Of a stretch of DNA of 64,000 bases, positions 28,113 through 37,489 are shown in pieces. Each line of letters begins with the position of its first letter. The first letter of the stretch is position 1. Made by a program: the position numbers and the translations under genes. The notes under the pieces were generated by a model, which ran no database searches, was not told the origin of the DNA, and saw nothing but the letters and a program-made list of their open reading frames with translations. The stretch comes from Candidatus Phosphitivorax anaerolimi (GTDB taxonomy: Bacteria; Desulfobacterota; Desulfomonilia; UBA1062). The DNA lies in NCBI GenBank assembly GCA_001896555.1, contig MPOS01000012.1, positions 1-64,000 of the forward strand. Reading direction: 5' to 3'.

Positions 28113-28826
28113 ATGAAAGAATATGCCATTTTGCTGGACACCACCTTCTGCACGGGCTGCAACTCCTGTGCATACCGGTGCATCCAGGAGTTCAGATATC
28201 ATGATCAGGCGGCCAAGGGTTTGTTCAGGACCTTTGTCGAAATCAATGATGATGGGTTGTATCACAAGCGCTGCATGCACTGCCTCGAACCCGACTGCGT
28301 GGCTAACTGCCCTGTGCAGGCCCTGACAAAGTCGGAGTCCGGCCAGGTGCTCTACGATGTGAACAAGTGCATCGGCTGCCAGACCTGCGTGAGGGAGTGC
28401 AAATTCGGCATTCCTCAGTTCGATAAGACCACCAAAAAGATTGTCAAATGCAGCATGTGCGCCCATCGGGCCGGTCAGGGCAAGGCTCCTGCCTGCGTTG
28501 AGGTCTGCCCCACAAGCGCCATGGAGTTCGGCGAGTATCAGGAGATCCTGGCAAAGGCCAAGGCAATTGCGTCCAAGAACAAGCTCAAGATCTACGGCGC
28601 AAAGGAAAACGGCGGAACCCACCTGTTCGTCCTGGCAAAGAACGAGCCGGTTACCTTCGGCTATCCGCAAGTGGCGGCCAAAGATGCCAAGACAGGCAAA
28701 GTCTTGGGCGATTCCTTCACCATGCCCGCCGCGATAGCCGCAGTGGCTGTCGGCGGATTCAAGAAGTTCAGTGAGAGAAGAGCCCGGGTGGAAGCAGATG
28801 AAAAGGACAAGGAGTCCAAGAAATAG
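28113..28826 (+). CDS. four-cluster ferredoxin subunit (FdnH/PsrB/DmsB type)
   Basis: Repeated cysteine motifs (CTGCNSCAYRC, CMHCLEPDCVANCP, CIGCQTCVRECKFGIP, CSMCAHRAGQGKAPACVEVCP) predict four [4Fe-4S] clusters, which carry electrons between the molybdenum subunit and the membrane subunit. The later segment YGAKENGGTHLFVL resembles formate dehydrogenase beta subunits, and a short hydrophobic stretch MPAAIAAVAVGGF near the C-terminus could anchor it in the membrane. It has no Tat signal and would be co-exported with the catalytic subunit. It starts 11 bases after that gene, with GAGGTGATC as ribosome site. Confidence 0.92.
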   Translation: MKEYAILLDTTFCTGCNSCAYRCIQEFRYHDQAAKGLFRTFVEINDDGLYHKRCMHCLEPDCVANCPVQALTKSESGQVLYDVNKCIGCQTCVRECKFGIPQFDKTTKKIVKCSMCAHRAGQGKAPACVEVCPTSAMEFGEYQEILAKAKAIASKNKLKIYGAKENGGTHLFVLAKNEPVTFGYPQVAAKDAKTGKVLGDSFTMPAAIAAVAVGGFKKFSERRARVEADEKDKESKK

Positions 28827-28849
28827 GACTCTGACAAACCGGTGATGGT

Positions 28850-28881
28850 CGGGCAGGGCGGTATGTTTGCCGCTCTGCCCG
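28850..28881 (+). terminator. intra-operon hairpin (attenuator or terminator)
   Basis: Twelve-base arms CGGGCAGGGCGG and CCGCTCTGCCCG (one G-T pair) enclose an eight-base loop and are followed by a T-rich stretch. It lies between the FeS subunit and the chaperone gene and could reduce expression of the downstream genes relative to the enzyme subunits. Confidence 0.55.
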
Positions 28882-28962
28882 TTCCATATTTATTTTTCAT
28901 AGAAAAATGTTGCGTGTGTCTTTTAAAAAGGCATGCAAACAGTAAGGAGCAGTAACAGAATA

Positions 28963-29610
28963 ATGAACGTATCCGAAGAAAAACTCAACCAAGCGGCGGC
29001 AAAGGCAACGCTGTATTCCCTCCTGGCTCAGGCACTCAATTACCCGGACAAAGACCTGGTAGAGAGCCTGTGCAGCGGCAGTTTTCTGAGAGAAACCAAG
29101 GACGCCCTTGAGGTTCTGGGGATCAGTGGGCTTGATGACCAGCTTGCAGCGCTGCAGAAAGAATACATCGATTCCAAGGCCGGGCAGGCAGCCCTGCTTC
29201 TGGAGATCGAGAAGGACTATACCTGGATGTGCTTTGCATCCAAGCCCCGCCGCCTGGTCTACCTCTTCGAGTCGGTGTACAACGAGGGAAAGCTGTATGA
29301 TGAATCGACCTTCCAGATCGCACGCCTCTACTACGAGGCCGGGCTGAAGGTGGAGGAAGACTTCCGGCTTCCACCCGATCACATCGCAGTCGAGCTCGAG
29401 TTCATGGCATTCCTCTCCTTCAAGGAGGCCGAAGGCATCAAGACGGGAAACAGCAAGATCGAAGATTACGCGGTCGAGCTCCAGAAGAGGACCTTGGACG
29501 AGCACTTGAGAAGATTCGCCCTGACCGTTGCCGCCAACCTGGGTAAGCATGCAAAGACGGGCTTTTACCAGGGCGTGGCAAAGATCATGACAGGCCTGTT
29601 TTCGCACTAG
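28963..29610 (+). CDS. TorD/DmsD family molybdoenzyme chaperone
   Basis: This all-helical cytoplasmic protein of ~215 residues has the family pattern of an N-terminal ATLYSLLAQALNYPDKDL segment, a central EKDYTWMCFASKPRR (compare the usual EYTRLF segment) and LPPDHIAVELEFMAFL, close to the TorD signature (P-D-H-x2-xELxFM). Such chaperones bind the Tat signal of their partner and hold it until the cofactor is inserted, so the partner is the oxidoreductase encoded two genes upstream. Start is uncertain: ATG at 28933 or at 28963; AAGGAG lies between them, favouring 28963. Confidence 0.85.
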   Translation: MNVSEEKLNQAAAKATLYSLLAQALNYPDKDLVESLCSGSFLRETKDALEVLGISGLDDQLAALQKEYIDSKAGQAALLLEIEKDYTWMCFASKPRRLVYLFESVYNEGKLYDESTFQIARLYYEAGLKVEEDFRLPPDHIAVELEFMAFLSFKEAEGIKTGNSKIEDYAVELQKRTLDEHLRRFALTVAANLGKHAKTGFYQGVAKIMTGLFSH

Positions 29611-29761
29611 CAAAAAGGGAGAGGCATCCCCGCACACAACACGCCTTCCTTAGGCGGGAGAAGTAGTAGGCGTAGCACCATATGTCCTCTGAAACGCTGG
29701 ACTTTTTTCAGGTGGAGATCGTGGATGGATTCGCCTCTCGTACACCAGGAGACGGCACGAC

Positions 29762-31900
29762 ATGAAGACAATCCCGGCCTATAAGCCATTCTACCAGGTG
29801 ATATTGAGCACCCTCGCGGTTACCGTCATGGGCATGCTGATATTCAGTGGTGTTTCACCGGCGCAGGACGGTACGCCACAGTCATCAGCCGGCGGGAAAC
29901 CCGGAGACTGCATGGCGTGTCACACAGGCCAGCAGGTTCTTTCAGAGGACCATGCAGACACCACCGATATGACGATGCAGCAGTGCCTGATCTGTCATGG
30001 CCCAGGCAAGATCCCTCTTTCCGAGGGGTTTCTCGCGGCTCATGAGCAGATGCTCTCCGGCGGCCCGAAAGAGTCGCCGTCGGCAGAGCCCGCCAAGAGC
30101 AGGGCTGAAGAGCCGGTATCCGTACAGCCGTCATCTTCCCTCCCGGCAGACTGTACATCCTGTCATTCTGAAACTCAGTACACCGGGCATTTCAAGGAGA
30201 CTGCCCATGGGGCCTTGAGCTGCACGGTCTGCCACACGGGCGTGGGGGACCTGTCTTTGCACATGCAGGGCAAGGAAAAGCCTTCGCCTGTCTCCTGCGC
30301 CACTTGTCATAAGGATGTAGAAGAGAAGTACAAGGAGAGCCGCCATGCGGAGGCGGGCATATCGTGTATTCAGTGTCACAGAGGCATTCATCCACAGGAG
30401 GCTGCCGGTGAGGCGCAGGGCAAGGCCCGGTCAACCACTGTATGTCTTCAGTGCCATAGTGACCGTGAGAAGTATGTCGACAGGGGTCATACCGCCAGGG
30501 TGATGGCGGGCAATACCGACGCCGCCACGTGCACGGACTGTCACGGCGTCCACGGCACGAAGGCCTTTGAGAAGACTGAAGAGGGGGATGCGAAGAAGCG
30601 GGCATACTACACCGCCCTGTGCACATTCTGCCATGCGGAAAGCGGTGTGGCGGGAAACTATGGTGTGTTCCCCAAGGCTGCGGAGGCCTTTGGCCAGACC
30701 TATCACGGCAAGGCCATGAAGCTGGGCGAGCCTGACAGGGTGGCGGGCTGTGCCGACTGTCATCTTGCCCACAACATCCTGCCTGCGGATAATCCCGCCT
30801 CTGCACTGAACCAGGCGGTGCTGGTGGAGACCTGCGGGGAGTGCCATAAGAACTTCCACCCCAGGTTCGTCTCTTATGTGCCGCACCCTGATCCCCACGA
30901 CAAGGCCGGGTTTTACTCGCTGTATCTGACCGAGAAGTTCATGATTGCGCTTTTGGTGGGGGTGTTTGCCTTCTTCTGGGTGCATTGTCTGCTGTGGTGG
31001 CGCAAGGTGTATGCGGAGAAGCGCCGTCTGAAGAAGGCGGGGCTTGTGCAGGAGAGTGATCTGCCCGAGGAGCTGGCGAGCCGGTATGTGAGAAGGTTTG
31101 GGGTGAGGGAGCGGATCATGCACATTGTGCTGATTCTGTCCTTCTTCGGAGTTGTGGTCTCGGGCTTTCCGATCAAGTATGCGGGTGCTCCGTGGGCCAA
31201 GGCGTTCATCTCCCTGATGGGCGGGGTGGCGGGGGCTGCTCTCATTCACCGAGTCTCTGCCGCAGCCATGAGCCTGCTGTTTCTGTATGTGTGCTGGCGG
31301 TCTCTGAGGTTCCTCTTCCCGGGATTCAAGGTGAAGGGCTGGTTGGGAAGGCTCTTTGGGCCGGAATCGCTCTTTCCGAGGTGGAAGGATTTTCAGGACT
31401 GTTTCGGGATGTTCAAGTGGTTTTTCAATGCCGGAGAGAAGCCCGAGTTCGACCGGTGGACATACTGGGAGAAGTTCGACTTTATGGCTGTGTTCTGGGG
31501 GATGTTCGTGATCGGGCTATCGGGTATGGTGTTGTGGATACCGGAGTATGCGTCATGGGTGATGCCTGGGTGGATGATCAACATCATGCATCTGGCTCAT
31601 TCCGAGGAGGCGTTTTTGGCAGCGGTGTTCATCTTTACGGTTCACTTTTTCAACACGCACCTGGTGCCTGACAAGTTTCCGCTTGAGAAGAACATTTTCA
31701 CGGGCAGGTATACGGTGGGGGCATTGAAGCACGAGCGGCCGCTTGAGTATGAGCGGATAGTGAGAGAGGGCCGGCTTGAGGAGATCAGCTGTGAGGGTCC
31801 GGGATCTGGTGTTCGGGTCTTTGCCTGGATGTTTGGGATTGCGAGCATTCTCCTTGGTATCGTCCTGACGGTCCTGATCTTCTGGGCCATGCTGGGGTGA
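29762..31900 (+). CDS. 11-haem cytochrome c fused to a cytochrome b membrane domain
   Basis: A signal peptide (cleavage near SPAQ) leads to a ~350-residue periplasmic region with eleven CxxCH haem-c motifs (CMACH, CLICH, CTSCH, CTVCH, CATCH, CIQCH, CLQCH, CTDCH, CTFCH, CADCH, CGECH). After a membrane helix at about 395-415 comes a four-helix cytochrome b domain related to the gamma subunits of formate dehydrogenase and Ni-Fe hydrogenase (starting RIMHIVLILSFFGVVVSGFP and ending VHFFNTHLVPDKFPLEKN). It should pass electrons between the quinone pool and the periplasmic molybdoenzyme. A fusion of a large haem-c array with the b subunit is uncommon. The gene follows the chaperone gene by ~150 bases in the same direction. 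Confidence 0.92.
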   Translation: MKTIPAYKPFYQVILSTLAVTVMGMLIFSGVSPAQDGTPQSSAGGKPGDCMACHTGQQVLSEDHADTTDMTMQQCLICHGPGKIPLSEGFLAAHEQMLSGGPKESPSAEPAKSRAEEPVSVQPSSSLPADCTSCHSETQYTGHFKETAHGALSCTVCHTGVGDLSLHMQGKEKPSPVSCATCHKDVEEKYKESRHAEAGISCIQCHRGIHPQEAAGEAQGKARSTTVCLQCHSDREKYVDRGHTARVMAGNTDAATCTDCHGVHGTKAFEKTEEGDAKKRAYYTALCTFCHAESGVAGNYGVFPKAAEAFGQTYHGKAMKLGEPDRVAGCADCHLAHNILPADNPASALNQAVLVETCGECHKNFHPRFVSYVPHPDPHDKAGFYSLYLTEKFMIALLVGVFAFFWVHCLLWWRKVYAEKRRLKKAGLVQESDLPEELASRYVRRFGVRERIMHIVLILSFFGVVVSGFPIKYAGAPWAKAFISLMGGVAGAALIHRVSAAAMSLLFLYVCWRSLRFLFPGFKVKGWLGRLFGPESLFPRWKDFQDCFGMFKWFFNAGEKPEFDRWTYWEKFDFMAVFWGMFVIGLSGMVLWIPEYASWVMPGWMINIMHLAHSEEAFLAAVFIFTVHFFNTHLVPDKFPLEKNIFTGRYTVGALKHERPLEYERIVREGRLEEISCEGPGSGVRVFAWMFGIASILLGIVLTVLIFWAMLG

Positions 31901-31933
31901 TGGAGGGTATTTCACTGCGATAGAGCCGAGGCG

Positions 31934-31971
31934 GGCCGCATTCCGGGCAGCGACACTGCCGGGATGCGGCC
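31934..31971. terminator. hairpin between convergent genes (1)
   Basis: GGCCGCATTCCGGGCAG is followed after a six-base loop by a near-complementary arm ending GATGCGGCC. It lies just after the cytochrome gene and before the convergent ccsA gene, so it may stop both transcripts. Confidence 0.5.
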
Positions 31972-32003
31972 TTGGGCTGAAGATAGATTCTCCCCGTTGG
32001 AGA

Positions 32004-32048
32004 GGGGGCTTGGGAAAGCGCCTTACCAGGTGCGCTCCCCAAGCCCCC
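32004..32048. terminator. hairpin between convergent genes (2)
   Basis: GGGGGCTTGGG (32004-32014) pairs with its complement at the end of 32037-32048, and inner AGCGC pairs with GCGCT. It lies directly behind the ccsA stop. Together with the preceding hairpin it insulates the two convergent units. Confidence 0.5.
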
Positions 32049-32055
32049 AAGTCAT

Positions 32056-32859
32056 TTACAGATAGCTGTGCAGCCCCGGGAGATAGTTGACGCCAATGTA
32101 GGTGAACAAGACGCTCAAGAGTCCCGCGAAGGAGAGCATGATGACCCGGCCGGTCACCCTTCCGCTCCTGACCCTCTCATGGAGCACAGCGGCATAGAGA
32201 AGCCAGGTGATCAGCGCCCAGGTCTCCTTGGGGTCCCAGCCCCAGTACCTGCCCCACGCCACATGGGCCCATACCGACCCGGTCAGGATGCCCACCGTAA
32301 AGAAGACAAACCCGATCATCACGCAGCGGTAAAACATCTCACCCCACGGATGCCTTCCGGATAAGGTGTGCCCGTTTCTCAGCATAAAGATCCCGAACAC
32401 GGAAGCGACTATGAATGATGCATAGCCCAGAAAGCAGGTGATGACGTGAATGGCCAGCCAGTTGCTCTTCAGGGCGGGTATCAGGGGTTGAATGCTGCTG
32501 TCGATGCCGGGTGAGAACGATGCATATCCGAGCATGAGCGCTGCTGCCGGCATGATGAAGGTGAGCACTCTGTTCCTTGTCTCTCCCCGGATGCCGGCAA
32601 AGGTGATGAGCGTGGTTGCCCAGGAAAAGAAGACCAGTGATTCGTAGAAGTTCGACAGGGGGACATGTCCGATTCCCATGGCATAGGACTCGCGCCATCT
32701 CAGAACCAGCCCCGCTGTAAGCAGCGCAAAGCCGCCTACAGCACCCAGGAAAGCGGCATTGGCCAGCCGTTTTTTATCCAGGAGCCTGCCCACGAGCAAA
32801 CAGGAGAATGCCCCCAGGTAGATAAATGTCACGATACCGATCATGGTCCCGCTGGTCAT
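32056..32859 (-). CDS. ccsA: System II cytochrome c biogenesis protein CcsA (ResC/CcsB)
   Basis: Eight or so membrane helices and the tryptophan-rich haem-handling motif WGRYWGWDPKETWALITWL identify the haem exporter/ligase component of the System II cytochrome c maturation machine. It carries haem to the periplasmic side and, with ResB, attaches it to CxxCH motifs. Length 267 residues is on the short side but normal for bacterial CcsA. It follows resB by three bases. The neighbouring 11-haem cytochrome would be an obvious client. Confidence 0.92.
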   Translation of the reverse strand: MTSGTMIGIVTFIYLGAFSCLLVGRLLDKKRLANAAFLGAVGGFALLTAGLVLRWRESYAMGIGHVPLSNFYESLVFFSWATTLITFAGIRGETRNRVLTFIMPAAALMLGYASFSPGIDSSIQPLIPALKSNWLAIHVITCFLGYASFIVASVFGIFMLRNGHTLSGRHPWGEMFYRCVMIGFVFFTVGILTGSVWAHVAWGRYWGWDPKETWALITWLLYAAVLHERVRSGRVTGRVIMLSFAGLLSVLFTYIGVNYLPGLHSYL

Positions 32860-32862
32860 GGC

Positions 32863-33969
32863 TCAGGACTCCTTTGATTTTGCCGCCGCCCGGACAGGCC
32901 CGTGGGCGGCTTCCTGCACGGGTGCGCGCTCGCGGCCCGGGCCGGAAGAGGGGGGAAGGAAGCACGCCAGCAGAATACCCAGGAAAAAAATCGCCCCGCC
33001 GATGCCCGCCAGGGGTGCCCCGGGGTCGCGTTTCACCCCGATGCCGGTGGCGAACGAATGCTTCACCTCTGAGCAGGAGAACGTATAGGGATGAAAGCCC
33101 GAGGGATCGAACGCAGGCATCGCCTCCAGGAGGCCCGGCATCTTGCTTATGATCACGTCGATGTCCCTGAACACATACACGAACCGTCCCCCATGCCCCT
33201 CTTCGATCAGGAGCTTCACTGCAGGCCCTGCGTGCATGAGATCGTGCCAGATCTTCACCACGCGGGCCCGGGTACCGGCTGAGGGCAGGGGAATGATGTC
33301 TCCTTCCGACACCGTGAACGTTGCCGGCTGCTTCCCGTCCGAGACGGTCAACACCGCAGAGAGGAGATCCCGGAAGCTCTCCTGATAGAAGCTGATGCCT
33401 GCGAAGCTGGCCGGATGGTTGACCCTCACCCGGGCCTGATCAGCTACCTGGCCGTTGATCAGAAACGAAAGGTCGGAAGTGTATTCCCGCGGCATGCCGT
33501 TGCCATAGAAGTCCACGGCGAAACGCTCGCACCGGATGGAAAAGCCCGGATCGTACACCGACCCGTCCTTCAGCACTACCTGTGAGACGGATTCACCCTC
33601 GGGTATCTCCGCATAACCGTCCAGGCCCATGAATCCGATTGCGTAACCTATGATGACCAGAAGGACGCCGCTGTGCAGGAGCAGCATGAGCAGGCTTCTC
33701 TTCTTCGGTTTCAGCCTGCGCATCATGCACAGGGCCAGATTGATGCACAACAGCAATCCTGCTCCCAGGAACCACACCGAATGGAATACATCATAAGGAC
33801 CCAGCAAAAACGGTATTCGAAAGCCGTCGCCGTGTCCGCTCGATGTAACGGAACTCTCCTGGGGAAATACGCTCCCCACCACGCAGAGCACTGCAATGAA
33901 GAGAATGAGCGCCACCGTGAGCTTCAGCGAGCCAAGGGCATTCAGCACGGTGTTTCCTTTCTTTTTCAT
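32863..33969 (-). CDS. resB: System II cytochrome c biogenesis protein ResB (Ccs1)
   Basis: The protein starts with a short basic tail and a membrane helix (LGSLKLTVALILFIAVLCVVGS VFPQ region), has two further helices near residues 60-125, a large periplasmic domain (about 130-325) with the pattern YEIPEG-like segments and PASFAGISFYQESFRD, and a last helix near 325-345. This is the ResB/Ccs1 layout. It forms the haem ligation complex with CcsA. It is first in a two-gene operon on the minus strand. Confidence 0.9.
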   Translation of the reverse strand: MKKKGNTVLNALGSLKLTVALILFIAVLCVVGSVFPQESSVTSSGHGDGFRIPFLLGPYDVFHSVWFLGAGLLLCINLALCMMRRLKPKKRSLLMLLLHSGVLLVIIGYAIGFMGLDGYAEIPEGESVSQVVLKDGSVYDPGFSIRCERFAVDFYGNGMPREYTSDLSFLINGQVADQARVRVNHPASFAGISFYQESFRDLLSAVLTVSDGKQPATFTVSEGDIIPLPSAGTRARVVKIWHDLMHAGPAVKLLIEEGHGGRFVYVFRDIDVIISKMPGLLEAMPAFDPSGFHPYTFSCSEVKHSFATGIGVKRDPGAPLAGIGGAIFFLGILLACFLPPSSGPGRERAPVQEAAHGPVRAAAKSKES

Positions 33970-34586
33970 CGATTCTCCCTCATGAGCACAACCTTTGCTG
34001 TGAGATGCGGAGCCATACCGGGCGATCGCTTGCCGCCGGTGCCGGCATGCAGGAGAGACTCACAAGGGGAAAAAGACCTTTAAAATCCATGATCCAGGCA
34101 GGTGCTGTCCAGGGATTTTCGTACCCGTCCTTCGTGATGCTTCTCACCGCCTGCTCCGCGCTTCAAACCCGCTATACCCCTTTTCTTGTCAGGGGAGTCT
34201 ATATCAGTTCTCATCTCCTGTCATGCATGAATTTCATCAGGCGGCAATGGCTCGGATTCGGAGGGATCACCCAGACGGATAGATTTACGGTCTTTCGGTG
34301 TTTACTCCAGCCATAATCATGGCATTTCTTTCAGAGCCGAGCCCATTGACGGATGCGCCCCTCCATACACATGAGGGCTGCCAGTGTCCGGTTTTCCTAT
34401 AGTTCCATATTCCTGCAACAGGGGATGAAATATGGCATGTTTTCGTATAAGAGATGTTTACAGATGCCAATGAAGCACTCGTCTTCATGGGCATGACAAG
34501 GGTGCTGATCGCAGGTAGAGAAAAGAACCGGGAAGCAGTCTGACCCGGATAAGGAATACTCAGAGAACGAATCTGGAGACAAGCCC
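33970..34586. other. intergenic region of ~600 bp, no gene seen
   Basis: It lies between the divergently transcribed resB and YcgN-like genes. Short frames on both strands resemble no protein family and lack ribosome binding sites. Promoters of both flanking genes should be here. I see no tRNA, hairpin array or repeat. Confidence 0.5.
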
Positions 34587-35045
34587 GTGAAAAAGAAGAA
34601 CAGCCGGGAGTTCTGGAAGACCACGCCCCTTGGTGAGATGAGCAGGGAGCAGTGGGAGTCCCTGTGCGCCGGGTGCGGTCGGTGCTGCGTACGCAAGATC
34701 CTGTTCAAGGACACCGCGGAGCTGGCCTATACCCGGGTGGCGTGCCGGCATCTGGATACCCGGACCTGCAGGTGTTCCGTTTATGAGAAAAGATCGTCCG
34801 TGAGTCTCGACTGCCTCACCCTGACGCCTGCGAAAATCAGACTCTGTCTCCACCTGCTGCCCGAAACCTGCGCATATCGCCTGATCGCCAAGGGCAGAGA
34901 TCTTCCCTCCTGGCATCCGCTGGTTTCGGGCGATCCGGACTCGGTCCACCGCGCAGGCATCTCCGTACGAGGAAAGGTGCTCAGCGAGGACGACATCGAG
35001 GATGCAGACCTGGAGGATCACATCATCGACTGGATCCGTCACTAG
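34587..35045 (+). CDS. ycgN: YcgN/UPF0260 family cysteine-cluster protein
   Basis: The protein has FWKTTPLGEMSREQWESLCA followed by CGRCC, then CRHLDTRTCRCSVY, and the highly conserved CAYRLIAKGRDLPSWHPLVS and AGISVRG segments. These match the YcgN (UPF0260) family, whose conserved cysteines may bind zinc or FeS; function is unknown. The start is a GTG at 34587 with GGAG eight bases upstream. It is convergent with phoU and probably transcribed alone. Confidence 0.88.
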   Translation: MKKKNSREFWKTTPLGEMSREQWESLCAGCGRCCVRKILFKDTAELAYTRVACRHLDTRTCRCSVYEKRSSVSLDCLTLTPAKIRLCLHLLPETCAYRLIAKGRDLPSWHPLVSGDPDSVHRAGISVRGKVLSEDDIEDADLEDHIIDWIRH

Positions 35046-35061
35046 CTATGTGGCGCGGTGC

Positions 35062-35721
35062 CTACAGGGTGTCCTTGTGGTGCTTGATCACCTTGCCCTT
35101 GACCATGTAGATCACGTCTTCGCAGATGTTTGTGCAGAGATCGGCCACGCGCTCGAGGTTGCTGGATATCTTCATGAGGTGGAGCGATCGCTCGATCGTG
35201 GAGGGGTCTGAGGACATGAAGGTGATGAGCTCTCTTGCTATCTGGTCTCTCAGTCCGTCCACGATGCTGTCTCTCTCGCATACACTCTTCGCCAGATCGG
35301 CGTCCTCGTTCACGAACGAGGTGATGCTGTCCTCGATCATGCCCTTCACCACCTCGGCCATGCGGGGGATGTCGATCAGGGGCTTGACCGCGGGCCGTTC
35401 GATGAGGAAGAGGCTGCTCTCGCAGATGGTGACCGCGTGATCGCCGATCCGCTCCAGGGTCGAATTGATGTTGGAGATCATCATGATCGTGCGCAGGGGC
35501 TTGCCTGCGGGCTGGTGCTGAGCGATGGCGGCGATGCACATCTCGTCGAGCATGAGCTCGAAGTCGTTTGCCCGGGGCTCGTCCTCGTTTATCACGCTGT
35601 TGAGGGTTCCGGCATCGGACTCCAGGAGGCCCCGGACGGCCTTTTCGATCATACCCTCAACGAGGGTGGCGTACTCCAGCAGTTCCTTTTTTAACCGGTT
35701 GATCTTGGCTTCTTCAAGCAT
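35062..35721 (-). CDS. phoU: phosphate-signalling protein PhoU
   Basis: The protein is a two-repeat, all-helical protein of ~219 residues with the PhoU pattern: EDEPRANDFELMLDEM, later LERIGDHAVTICES in the first repeat and NLERVADLCTNICEDVIYMV in the second. PhoU links the Pst transporter to the PhoR kinase and lowers uptake when phosphate is plentiful. I chose the ATG at 35721 (GGAGG six bases upstream). It is the last gene of the pstS-pstC-pstA-pstB-phoU operon on the minus strand. Confidence 0.94.
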   Translation of the reverse strand: MLEEAKINRLKKELLEYATLVEGMIEKAVRGLLESDAGTLNSVINEDEPRANDFELMLDEMCIAAIAQHQPAGKPLRTIMMISNINSTLERIGDHAVTICESSLFLIERPAVKPLIDIPRMAEVVKGMIEDSITSFVNEDADLAKSVCERDSIVDGLRDQIARELITFMSSDPSTIERSLHLMKISSNLERVADLCTNICEDVIYMVKGKVIKHHKDTL

Positions 35722-35805
35722 GGGTTCCTCCTGCAAAGCCTCTTTTAAAGAGACCTGGATGGGTCATTGATACAGGCATGCCTCTGCATATTCCTCTTCC
35801 ATCCA

Positions 35806-36567
35806 TCACCCGAATTTGCCGGATAGGTACTCTTCCGTCATCTTTTCTTTCGGCACGGTGAATATCCTCTCGGTGTCGCCGTACTCGATGAGCTCACCCA
35901 TATACATAAATGCAGTGTAGTCCGACACCCGGGCCGCCTGCTGCATGTTGTGTGTCACGATCACGATGGTATACTCATCCTTGAGCTCGAGAATGAGCTC
36001 CTCGATCTTCCGGGTGGAGATGGGGTCGAGGCTCGCCGCAGGCTCGTCAAACAGGATCACCTCGGGCTCCACCACCAGGCACCGCGCAATGCAGAGCCTC
36101 TGCTGCTGTCCGCCCGAGAGCATGAGCGCGTTGTCGTGGAGGCGGTCTTTCACCTCGTTATAGAGCGCCGCCTTTTTCAGCGAGTCGACCACTTTATGCT
36201 CGATGAACTTCTTATCCCGCATCCCGGTTATCGTGAGGCCGTAGGCGAGGTTGTCGAAGATGCTCTTGGGAAAGGGGTTGGGCTTCTGGAACACCATGCC
36301 CACCCTGCGCCTCAGGCTCACGACATCGGTCCTGGGGTGGTAGATATCAAAGCCGTCCATGAGGATCAGCCCCTCGACCCGGGCGCCCGGGATGAGGTCG
36401 TTCATCCGGTTGAACAGCCTGATGAAGGTCGACTTCCCGCAGCCCGAAGGCCCGATCAGCGCGGTCACCTTGTTCCGGAGGATGTCCAGACTGATGTTCT
36501 TTAGCGCCAGGGTCTTGCCGTAGTAAAAGTTGACGTTCCGGGCGCAGATCTTCACGTCACGATCCAT
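35806..36567 (-). CDS. pstB: phosphate ABC transporter ATP-binding protein PstB
   Basis: This ABC ATPase powers high-affinity phosphate uptake. The Walker [21 protein letters not shown], the signature [15 protein letters not shown] and Walker [13 protein letters not shown] are intact, and the early [16 protein letters not shown] and [14 protein letters not shown] are PstB hallmarks. Length is 253 residues as usual. Its start overlaps the end of pstA by 11 bases. Confidence 0.96.
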   Translation of the reverse strand: MDRDVKICARNVNFYYGKTLALKNISLDILRNKVTALIGPSGCGKSTFIRLFNRMNDLIPGARVEGLILMDGFDIYHPRTDVVSLRRRVGMVFQKPNPFPKSIFDNLAYGLTITGMRDKKFIEHKVVDSLKKAALYNEVKDRLHDNALMLSGGQQQRLCIARCLVVEPEVILFDEPAASLDPISTRKIEELILELKDEYTIVIVTHNMQQAARVSDYTAFMYMGELIEYGDTERIFTVPKEKMTEEYLSGKFG

Positions 36568-37468
36568 AGACCCTCCTTTGCCTCTGTCTGAGGATGATGG
36601 CGAGGCCCGAGATGAAGAGCACCAGAGTCAGCAGGATCAGCGAGCTCCCATAGGCGATCAGGGTCTGCGACTCGGGACGGGTCCCCTCGGTCATGAGCGC
36701 ATAGATGTGATAGGGCAGGGCCATGACCTCGGAGAACAGGGAGTCGGGATAGCCCCTTGTGTAGAAGGTCGTCGCCGTGAACAGGATGGCCGCGGTCTCG
36801 CCCGCGACCCGGCCCACGTTGAGAATGACCCCGGTCAGTATCCCCGGAAGAGAAGAGGGGAGGACCACCCGGGCAATGGTCTGCCAGTGGGTTGCACCCA
36901 GGGCCAGCGATGCCTCCTTGTATGACTGGGGCACCGCCAGGATTGCCTCCTGCGAGGCGGCTATGATGCCCGGCAGGGCCATGATTCCCAAGGTGAGGCT
37001 TCCCGAAAGGATGGACACACCGAACCCGAAGATCTTCACAAACACGGTAAAACCGAAGAGGCCGAACACGATGGACGGGATCCCCGCCAGGTTGGCGATG
37101 CTCAGGCGGATGATGTTCACCAGGATGGTCTTGGGGCTGTATTCGGTGAGATAGATGGCGCACGCCAACCCGAGCGGCAGCGCGAAGGCGATAGCCCCCA
37201 GGGTGAGGTAGAAGGTCCCCACGATGGCCGGGGCGACCCCTCCCTGTGTCATGGCCTTCCTGGGCACCGAGGTGAGAAACTCCCAGGAAATCACCGGTGC
37301 CCCCCGGACAATGACGAAGTACAGGATCGAGCCCAGGAAGAAGAGCGCAAATGCGGCGCATGCTCCCAGGAAGAGGAAACCCAGGGCCTGCGAGAAATCC
37401 CTCGCATTGATCGCCCTTCTGGTACTTACAGTAAACGGCTCGGCTGTGTGAGATGTATTCTGTGTCAT
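36557..37468 (-). CDS. pstA: phosphate ABC transporter permease PstA
   Basis: Six membrane helices and the binding-protein-dependent permease loop ([20 protein letters not shown]) are present, together with the early [21 protein letters not shown] typical of PstA. With PstC it forms the phosphate channel in the inner membrane. It lies about 20 bases after pstC and overlaps pstB. Confidence 0.95.
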   Translation of the reverse strand: MTQNTSHTAEPFTVSTRRAINARDFSQALGFLFLGACAAFALFFLGSILYFVIVRGAPVISWEFLTSVPRKAMTQGGVAPAIVGTFYLTLGAIAFALPLGLACAIYLTEYSPKTILVNIIRLSIANLAGIPSIVFGLFGFTVFVKIFGFGVSILSGSLTLGIMALPGIIAASQEAILAVPQSYKEASLALGATHWQTIARVVLPSSLPGILTGVILNVGRVAGETAAILFTATTFYTRGYPDSLFSEVMALPYHIYALMTEGTRPESQTLIAYGSSLILLTLVLFISGLAIILRQRQRRVYGS

Positions 37469-37489
37469 ACGCTTTTTCAGCGGCTCCTC

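Noticed and set aside
33970-34586. Short frames (about 70-103 residues) between resB and the YcgN-like gene
   Set aside because: No family resemblance, no ribosome binding site and composition unlike the neighbouring genes.
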